Part shown: one piece after another, positions 58,878 to 64,000 of the stretch
Layout of the letters: each line of letters begins with the position of its first letter
How positions within the stretch are numbered: the stretch's first letter is position 1
Assembly (NCBI GenBank): GCA_015501605.1
Contig: JADNRZ010000014.1
Span: 1,302,001 to 1,366,000, forward strand
Length of the DNA: 64,000 nucleotides
Origin: Panaeolus papilionaceus
Taxonomy: Eukaryota; Basidiomycota; Agaricomycetes; Agaricales
Direction: 5' to 3'
Notes under the pieces: model-generated
Seen by the model: only the letters and a program-made list of their open reading frames with translations
Database searches by the model: none
Told to the model about the DNA's origin: nothing
Made by a program: the position numbers and the translations under genes

Positions 58878-59153
58878 ATGCAATTCAAGACCATCGTCAT
58901 CGCCGCCGCCACCCTCGCCATGGGTGCTTCCCAGGTCTACGCCGTCAACGGCAAATTCTGGTGCAACGCTACCAAGGGCTCCAGCGCTGACTGCGTTCTC
59001 CCTGGTGTCGGCCCCACCTACGCCTGCGGTGAAGCCCAAGGTGCCTCTGGCTACCAATCCAGCTCCTCCCGCAAGTATTGGCTCACCTTGACGAGCTGGG
59101 GCAAATTCGCTGATTGCTGCCACAAGGCTGGCAAGGGCGCTTGCCAGGGTTAA
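58878..59153 (+). CDS. small cysteine-rich secreted protein
   Basis: Single-exon frame of 91 residues. A signal peptide (MQFKTIVIAAATLAMGASQVYA) is followed by a mature part of about 69 residues with six cysteines (FWC, ADC, YAC, the ADCC pair and GAC near the end), so probably three disulfides. It is unrelated in sequence to the secreted protein at 15499. C-rich codon choice suggests strong expression. The role is unknown: effector, defence peptide or wall protein. Confidence 0.78.
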   Translation: MQFKTIVIAAATLAMGASQVYAVNGKFWCNATKGSSADCVLPGVGPTYACGEAQGASGYQSSSSRKYWLTLTSWGKFADCCHKAGKGACQG

Positions 59154-59432
59154 AGCGATGCTATTCGTTGATAGTCGCTTGGCGGGTATACATGTACGAT
59201 AGCGTTGCTACTGTCGGAATATATTCTCGCTTGTAATAACAATCAACATGGTGTTGCTCGAGATAGTTATCACGCGTGTGCAGAGAGTGAACATTAAGAT
59301 GTCGTAGGCAGTATGCCAGTAGAGACCAGCTAACCTGATAGCTGTACTTACTTCCAGTTCTGAATCCCTAACCTGCGTAACTCGCGTAGGCTTCTGGAGT
59401 AAGCCGACATTTGAGTCTCCGCTGGGGAAAGC
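59154..59432. other. 3' flank, no gene seen
   Basis: 3' region of the secreted-protein gene. Nothing else supported. Confidence 0.45.
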
Positions 59433-59902
59433 GTGCCGAGGCTGCCGTCGCTCCTTTTCCCTTGCCCCCTCAACAACCATGGCGCCCATGGCCAGCACTC
59501 ATCCTTGCTCGTTGTTTTGTCGCTCTTCATCGATTGCTGGTCGTGTTCAACGTTGCTGGGGGCTTTAATAATAGTATTTCTCTCTATTATCCTTGTCATG
59601 TTCCCTATTTCTACCGTACCTCTTGGGTCACCGGTCACCACCGTTATACTGCTCATCGGCTCCGTCACCATCGTCAGCCTCCTCCTGCGTTTTCTGCATG
59701 AGTGACTCGTCTTATCTCGTTTTTCGCTCGTTCTGCTCTGATGCAAACCCCTTTCCAGCAGCCTTGCATTCAGTTTGTGGAGCTCGCTCCCACATTTGTG
59801 CTTCTTGTGCTGAGTAATTTCCGTTTTTCCCCAGCTCGAGTCATGGCAAGGCTTCATGGAAGACGTGTCTATGACGTGCATGGCAACGTTCTCAACATTT
59901 AG
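59433..59902 (+). pseudogene. possible frameshifted membrane protein gene
   Basis: Two plus-strand frames abut. The first (59433-59705) is strongly hydrophobic, with two likely membrane segments (LLGALIIVFLSIILVMFPIS and TTVILLIGSVTIVSLLLRFL). The second (59702-59902) reads RLISFFARSALMQTPFQQPCIQFVELAPTFVLLVL and ends GRRVYDVHGNVLNI. One additional base at about 59705 (GAG-TG_-ACT) would join them into one protein of about 155 residues. No start codon is found, so the 5' end is unknown. I do not recognise the family. The antisense frame 59348-59881 is its charged shadow. Confidence 0.35.
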
Positions 59903-60034
59903 ACGGCTCTAGAGAGTTGACTTTGTTATCTCTGCGATGTTGCTGAGTAAGTCTATTTTCATTCACATAAATTCACCCTCTGCTCAGTTCACGTTCTTTC
60001 CTCATTTCTTTCTTTATCCTTGATCATCACCAGA

Positions 60035-61715
60035 ATGTCCAACGTGCACGGAACAGAAGAAACATTCACTATCGCCGTCCCCGACTTGTCCCTCCAAACT
60101 CTCCAACAAAAACTCGCTCTTGTCGCTTTCCCTGATGAGCTCACCGACGCGACCTGGGACTATGGCGTCCCACTGGCTGACATCAAGCGTTTGGTCGCCC
60201 GATGGAAGGATGGATATGATTGGCGTGCGGCAGAAAAGGAGCTGAATGAAGAGTTGCCGCAGTTTAAGAGGGTGATTAGTGTGGATGGTCATGGCGAGTT
60301 GGGAATTCATTATGTGCATCAGAAGAGCACGGTGAAGAATGCGATTCCGTTGCTATTTGTTCATGGATGTGAGTATGGCACTTTTGTGTGGCTATATGCG
60401 CGGTTTGACGTGTCTGTGATTGATTTTAGGGCCTGGGTCGTTTATTGAAGTCCGGAAAATCCTTCCCCTTCTTATTGCTGCGTCTCCCGATGGCTCTTTC
60501 CCTAGCTTTCACGTGGTAGCTCCATCTTTGCCTGGGTTTGGATTCTCTGACGCGCCTACGCGGTCAGGATTTGGTGCAGAGCAGTACGCTGAGGTGAGCA
60601 TTATATTTTCTATGCACATGTATGCGTGTCTCTGATGTTCGCTTTCGTCAGACCTGTCATAAGCTCATGCTCTCTCTAGGATATGACGAATACGGTGAGT
60701 TTCTTCCCCTCATATGGCCTATTTCTCGTCTCGGAGGCTTATATATGCGCATATAGTCATGCAGGGTGGCGACTGGGGATGGCTCATCACACGTTATATT
60801 GGGTGTCTTTACGGCCACGAGCACGCAAAAGCATGGCATACCAATTTCTCCCGTCCAGAGCAATTCAAGTATGTCTGTTTCATGTGCTCTGCCTTTCACT
60901 CCTAAACGTTCCGTTACCCACAGCTTTCCCCCCACTCTCAAATCCTCGCCCTACATCTATCTCACTAGCCTCCTCACGCCATACAGCGAAGCGGAGAAGG
61001 AGGGGCTCAAACGCACGGAATGGTTCCTTGGTAAAGGCTTCGGCTATAACTCGTTGCAGAGCACGAAACCTCAGACGATTGGTTACAGTCTCGCAGATTC
61101 GCCTGTTGGGTTGCTTGCGTGGATCTATGAGAAGTTGGTCGAGTGGAGTGATGGGTATAAGTGGGAGGATGATGAAGGTGAGTTCATTCCTGCGTTGTTG
61201 TTTTTCTCATTTCGTTGTCTAACCTTGCCTTATTCCACTTTTTTCGTTTACCAGTTTTAACGTGGATCAGCATTTATCTGTTCTCGACTGCTGGACCTGC
61301 TGCCAGTTCAAGGATATATTATGAAGCTGTAAATCAGAAGAGGAATTTGCCGCCTCCGACGATTCCGAAGGGACAAAGTTTGTTTCCGAAGGAGATCCTG
61401 GTCGTTCCGAAAGCGTGAGTGCTTTTCGTTTCTATCTTGAGCCCCCTCATTCCCAGGTGTTCCACCTCCTCGTTTCTCCCTCGTCGCATCCACTCTCTGC
61501 TTCATGTTTACCTAGTCGCTATCTCGACACTGACAATCCCTTGACTTGCTTTCAGATGGCTATGGTCCCCTCACCTCGTCTTCACCTCTGAGCACAAGGA
61601 AGGCGGACACTTTGCGGCGCATGAGAAGCCAGATGCATTGGTTGCAGATTTGCGAACGATGTTTGGACGTGGGGGTGCTTGTGGGGGAATTGTCAAGGGG
61701 AGAGAGGGGTATTGA
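60035..61715 (+). CDS. epoxide hydrolase (EHN domain plus alpha/beta hydrolase)
   Basis: Seven exons in phase: 60035-60368, 60430-60593, 60652-60694, 60757-60868, 60924-61177, 61255-61414, 61556-61715; 408 residues. Residues ~10-105 form the EHN domain ([30 protein letters not shown]). The hydrolase core follows: LFVHGWPGS oxyanion loop, [11 protein letters not shown], the nucleophile Asp in QGGDWGW, a lid region with IYLFSTAG and RIYYEA, and the catalytic His in [13 protein letters not shown]. Fungal soluble epoxide hydrolases open epoxides to diols in detoxification or secondary metabolism. All key residues are present and length is normal. Start at the first ATG after the leader. Confidence 0.9.
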
Positions 61716-63089
61716 AGGGGGTTCTGTTGAGAGGAGTTGGATGGAGGGTTTGGGTTTGGGTTTGAGCTGGTTCGAGTCTTATGTTTACCTCGGAATAGTT
61801 TACGATGGTACTGTTCGTCCGTCTTCTGACTGCTAACTGTTATTTGATGGATTTGATCTTGCTGGTATCGCACTTCTCATTGTCGCTTCACACCTTCTTT
61901 CCCTCTACTCATTTATACACTCTCAGGCGCACATTCAAAGCACTTTATCGGGTTTTATACATGTTCACAACTTCATACATTGTGCGATACCGAACTTCGC
62001 GGTTTTGGAAAGTTAGGAATGGAATGTGTAATCAACGTCCCCAAATTCAATCTATAGATAGAAGTGGAATGCGTAACCGATGCCTTGGAGTTCGATCTGA
62101 TTCGAGCGTCAAAAATCCGAACCACTGCACTGCGTAGATTAAGTATGGTATACTCACCAGTGCGGCGTTGTCACCAATATATTTAAGAGGGTTCCAAGCA
62201 AAGACATGCTTACCCACATCAGGCCGGTGCATGAAGATGCTGAGGATGGGTTAAGAAGGTGTTTTAATTGGCCCTTCAGGCGAATTGAGAGGAGAAGAAT
62301 ATGAAGCTTGCGCGTCTACGTCAGTTTCTGGCTCGGCGCACTCAGTCAATTAAGCAGGTGATGCGCCCGCTTCGACGTGCGGGTCACCAAGAGATCAGAC
62401 TCCGTTGCGGTTGATTCAGCGGCGTGTTCCCCGGTGAGAAGTTTCCACTCGACATATATGAGTGGCGAAGTGTGTAGTATGACAAGGTGAACGTGTTGGA
62501 GGGCTTACCTGTGGGGGCTTCGGCAAAGGTGAATTTCAAGGCATACATGTTTGTTTGACAATCCAGTGATCTAGAATGGAACGAATATAATATAAATCGA
62601 GTTTTGAAATGACCGGCCCTTGTTTCGTAGCCTGGAACCCAGATAGTAGGTGCATCGTGCAGAGCACCATCCGCTCAACAAAACACCGCTGACATCCTCG
62701 GAACATAGTCCTGGACGTACCTTCGACTGTGGCAAACCTCCAGAAAAAAGAGAGAAATAAGGCGGAACATACATGTAAATATAATGGCATTCTCTATATA
62801 TTATAAACACAGAAAAGTACATAGCAGGAATGATGCCAGATGGCAATAGGAAAAAGGTAAGATGTACATATGAACGGGCGGAGTACGCATGCTACGTGAA
62901 CATATAGAAACGGGAAAGGAAAACTAGAGGAAGGCTGGGTTTTTGCGTTCAAGGACAGAGGGACAGGAGTCGGCTTTGGGCGACAGTAACCCAACGGGCC
63001 CGAAGCCTCTTGACAAAGAATGATGACATCGTCCCTGTGAAGGGGTAAGTAGGTGTATCTCATAACAAAAAGGGGAAGAACCTTGAAGA
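61716..63089. other. intergenic, no gene seen
   Basis: 3' flank of the epoxide hydrolase gene and 3' flank of the P-loop NTPase gene (convergent). The minus frame 62794-63063 is not supported. Confidence 0.45.
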
Positions 63090-64000
63090 TCAGGCTTTCA
63101 ACCTGAAAAGTCGCTTTCCGCGAACTTGAGCGTCTGCTATGAATCGCAAAATGAGACGCTTCAGAGCAAGTAGGCGTGACACTTTCGGCTGAGGCTCTGT
63201 CGCCGCATTGCTGTCAGGGGCTTCAGGGATGTTCTTCAGGTACGACGCTTTCGGTTGCGGTTGAGTGCTGTCCTGAGGCTCAGAGCATGGCTCTGCAACG
63301 AGATCGTCTGGTTGAATATTGGTGCTGGTGTGAGTAGATGGAGCACTAGTGGGTGAGGCGTCCGGGCCAGATGTCAACGTTTCCGATTCCAGGACCCTGA
63401 TTTCCTCCTTGAGGTGTCGATAGGCGTCGTAGAGCCCAAACTCACTTGGAGGTTCCTCCATCGAGGCAAACTGCTCGCTAAACTTCGTCAATATTTTGTC
63501 GTTTGCTAGGCGGTTTCGCTCTAGGAGAGCCATGAGCTGCGCACTAGGTTTGGATTGCGTCAAGTCAAGTCAAATTCGATAGCCTTTCTCTCCTGAAGGG
63601 CACATTCAATCCGCTGATATAGGTCATGGTATAGATGCAAGGATTCGTGCAATTCGGGTTGGGAATCATCGAAAACAAAGCCTTGTTGGTTCACAGGGCC
63701 AATTACGTCAAGCGCTGACGTCTGTGTGTTCATGAATCGCACTACTCGTGCATCCGGAAAGTCCTGGCACCAATATCAGTTCCAGTGAAAACTCGGCATA
63801 AGATAAATATTGAGAAAAAGGTAATACCTTCAGAATGCCATCCTTCTGACATAATTGTTGGAAATTATGTTCAGCGCGGTCCTGGGCACGTTGATTGTGC
63901 AGGGTATCCCACATAGTGGTGACGAAGGTTACCGAATTAGGCGCATCACAAGCACCGAGAAACTCCTGAATCATTGCGATCGTTCTCCTCTTGGATCCAG
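63090..64000 (-). pseudogene. P-loop NTPase-like protein, 3' part, frameshifted by a 5-bp repeat unit
   Basis: The gene enters from the right edge. Exon 64000-63828 reads MIQEFLGACDAPNSVTFVTTMWDTL, then after an intron (donor 63827) 63763 downward DFPDARVVRFMNTQTSALDVI, and a helical tail. This matches the C-terminal half of a large agaricomycete family of AIG1-like P-loop NTPases (VTNMW, then a short loop, then HDNT-type motif with ASAM). The P-loop itself would lie outside the window. The frame ends TGA at 63560, but the next frame (63563-63090) continues the tail with LMALLERNRLANDKILTKF. Three copies of GTCAA at 63559-63573 cause it; two copies would read straight through. Confidence 0.65.
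63559..63573. repeat. GTCAA pentanucleotide, three tandem units
   Basis: Three perfect GTCAA units on the plus strand lie at the exact point where the P-loop NTPase frame is lost. Confidence 0.85.

Noticed and set aside
59348..59881. 177-codon minus-strand frame as a gene
   Set aside because: Its charged composition is what the antisense of a hydrophobic frame gives, and it has no family signature.

Overview
This window looks like nuclear DNA from a filamentous basidiomycete, most probably an agaricomycete (mushroom-forming fungus). Genes are split by many short introns (about 50-110 nt) with GTRNGT donors and CAG/TAG acceptors. The families are typical of such genomes: F-box/leucine-rich proteins, DUF7137, HsbA, PL14, Rds1-type ferritin-like proteins, solo reductase domains, P-loop NTPases, small cysteine-rich secreted proteins and single-pass membrane proteins. 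I rebuilt coding models by joining reading frames at splice sites and checking that phase is kept. No rRNA, tRNA or CRISPR was found.

Layout. 1-880: 3' part of an F-box-like gene (+), with a complete paralogue at 11900-13459 (-). 1587-2330: a non-autonomous transposon, with an inverted second copy at 49191-49925. 2994-6715: FHA-domain tail-anchored protein resembling the STRIPAK subunit SLMAP/PRO45/HAM-4. 7679-9080: broken Hsp90 copy. 10419-11340: DUF7137 membrane protein. 15499-15888: small secreted protein. 16553-17611: NmrA-like oxidoreductase. 18401-22676: vacuolar membrane M28 protease. 23199-23795: unknown. 24159-26454: two membrane protein genes. 26725-31472: a 16-exon secreted Rds1/ferritin-like gene with a very long low-complexity region. 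32033-33301: xylose-reductase-like aldo-keto reductase.

34878-47091 is dominated by single-pass membrane protein genes on the minus strand. Three of them (42285-43502, 44334-45460, 45932-47091) share an extracellular domain, a 10-nt microexon and a cysteine motif, and form a tandem paralogue cluster I cannot assign to a named family. Set between the membrane genes are PL14 (38870-40198), a small membrane protein (40197-40562) and HsbA (41095-41817).

47497-64000 holds an alpha/beta hydrolase, the second transposon copy, an unknown gene, a solo thioester-reductase-domain gene with a decayed fragment nearby, a 1.4-kb element with terminal inverted repeats and a perfect 9-bp target duplication (53512-54876), a second small secreted protein, an epoxide hydrolase (60035-61715), and the 3' part of a P-loop NTPase gene running off the right edge. 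About 54.9-57.2 kb and 61.7-63.1 kb look gene-poor.

Several otherwise conserved genes carry one small indel (26013-26018, 33000-33002, 48106-48110, near 52500, 63559-63573). This suggests either pseudogenes in a relaxed accessory region or uncorrected sequence errors. The genes do not form one pathway. The common theme is surface and secreted functions plus housekeeping genes at 3-7 kb and 18-23 kb.
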